Positions 63,683 through 64,000 of a DNA stretch of 64,000 bases are shown here, piece by piece; position 1 is the stretch's first letter, and the number at the start of each line of letters is the position of its first letter. The position numbers and the translations under genes are program-made. The notes under the pieces are model-generated. The model was not told the DNA's origin, searched no databases, and was given only the letters and a program-made list of their open reading frames with translations. Source of the stretch: Dermanyssus gallinae (lineage: Eukaryota > Arthropoda > Arachnida > Mesostigmata > Dermanyssidae). The stretch spans positions 124,001-188,000 of the forward strand of contig QVRM01005629.1 of the NCBI GenBank assembly GCA_003439945.1, read 5' to 3'.

Positions 63683-64000
63683 TTTTTCACTTTGCATAAC
63701 AATATTATCCGCCCTACTAGCCCAGACCCGATCAGTGGTATGTAATATCATTATCAGATACTGATCAGTGACTCGTTTAGTAGTTATGTCGCTGCGTGAG
63801 TCACTCATTCGTAGTAGACACCTGGCTTCTCGAAAATAGCCGAATAGATCTACATGCGTTCCGCACTCGGCGTGGGTGCCTCAGTGAGGGTGCCAGCAAG
63901 GGTTCCCAAAGGCTGTTAATGACTCGTCGTTGCTCGTCGCCCTCACAGTGGTGATAAGTTCGATTACCACGCTGTTGTTCTCATGATTTCGCTATCATAT
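63193..64000 (+). other. Start of DOCK intron 19
   Basis: No exon is recognised. The stretch holds two (TA)n tracts (63267-63320 and 63642-63674, the latter running into poly-T) and a segment (63325-63365) resembling 23330-23370, with a shared TTTATTCAACG.AACTGCAT core. Confidence 0.7.
63267..63320. repeat. (TA)n tract in DOCK intron 19
   Basis: About 54 bp of TA repeats starting 75 bases after exon 19. Confidence 0.95.

Noticed and set aside
1..64000. CRISPR arrays, phage, operons or other prokaryotic systems
   Set aside because: No regularly spaced repeats of that kind, no Shine-Dalgarno-led gene strings; exons and introns show a eukaryotic nuclear sequence.

Overview
This is a nuclear genomic window from an animal, most likely an arthropod. 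I lean towards a mite or another acarine, but only weakly: the support is the overall composition and two arthropod-type genes, not a diagnostic marker. Genes are split by spliceosomal introns with GT..AG ends. Non-coding DNA is crowded with (TA)n tracts, CAA/GTT, CAG/CTG and GAC/GTC trinucleotide runs, decayed mariner and non-LTR elements, and short dispersed repeats. I see no prokaryotic operon, CRISPR array or phage-like cassette.

One large plus-strand gene frames almost the whole window. It is a DOCK-D (zizimin; DOCK9/10/11, Drosophila Ziz type) guanine-nucleotide exchange factor. Its first coding exon is at 618-716, followed by an intron of about 45.2 kb. Another 18 exons run from 45941 to 63192. 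Together the 19 exons give about 1778 codons in one continuous reading phase: the DOCK N-terminal region, a PH domain, the C2/DHR-1 domain and most of the helical (ARM-like) middle. The catalytic DHR-2 domain must lie past base 64000. A 576-nt open exon at 34985-35560, rich in Gln and Ser, ends in a phase-0 donor compatible with DOCK exon 2. It may be an alternative first exon or a cassette exon.

Nested inside the giant first intron, on the opposite strand, is a complete intronless gene (11136-12404, minus) for a 422-residue membrane J-protein of the DNAJC22/Wurst family.

The rest of intron 1 is repeat-rich. It holds two decayed mariner transposons (about 20985-22000 and 27225-28220, both minus strand), two decayed non-LTR retrotransposon 3' ends (about 3800-4615 and 44365-45365, plus strand), a 27-bp minisatellite at 14577, a duplicated block of about 350 bp at 33 and 34 kb, a tiny poly(A) retro-insertion with a 13-bp target duplication at 32247, a tRNA-like SINE remnant at 40320, several perfect hairpins and more than 25 (TA)n tracts. 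The downstream introns (46-64 kb) are shorter but carry the same (TA)n load, a second tRNA-like remnant and a (GAT)n/(AAT)n tract beside a splice acceptor.

Functionally the two real genes are unrelated at the sequence level. DOCK-D proteins activate Cdc42/Rac-type GTPases at membranes, and Wurst/DNAJC22 recruits Hsc70 to clathrin-dependent endocytosis. Both touch membrane and cytoskeleton dynamics, but the nesting itself proves no functional link. No clearly undescribed system was found. The most useful results are the exon model of the DOCK gene (33-aa first exon, 54-nt and 60-nt small exons, possible second N-terminus) and the nested antisense J-protein gene.
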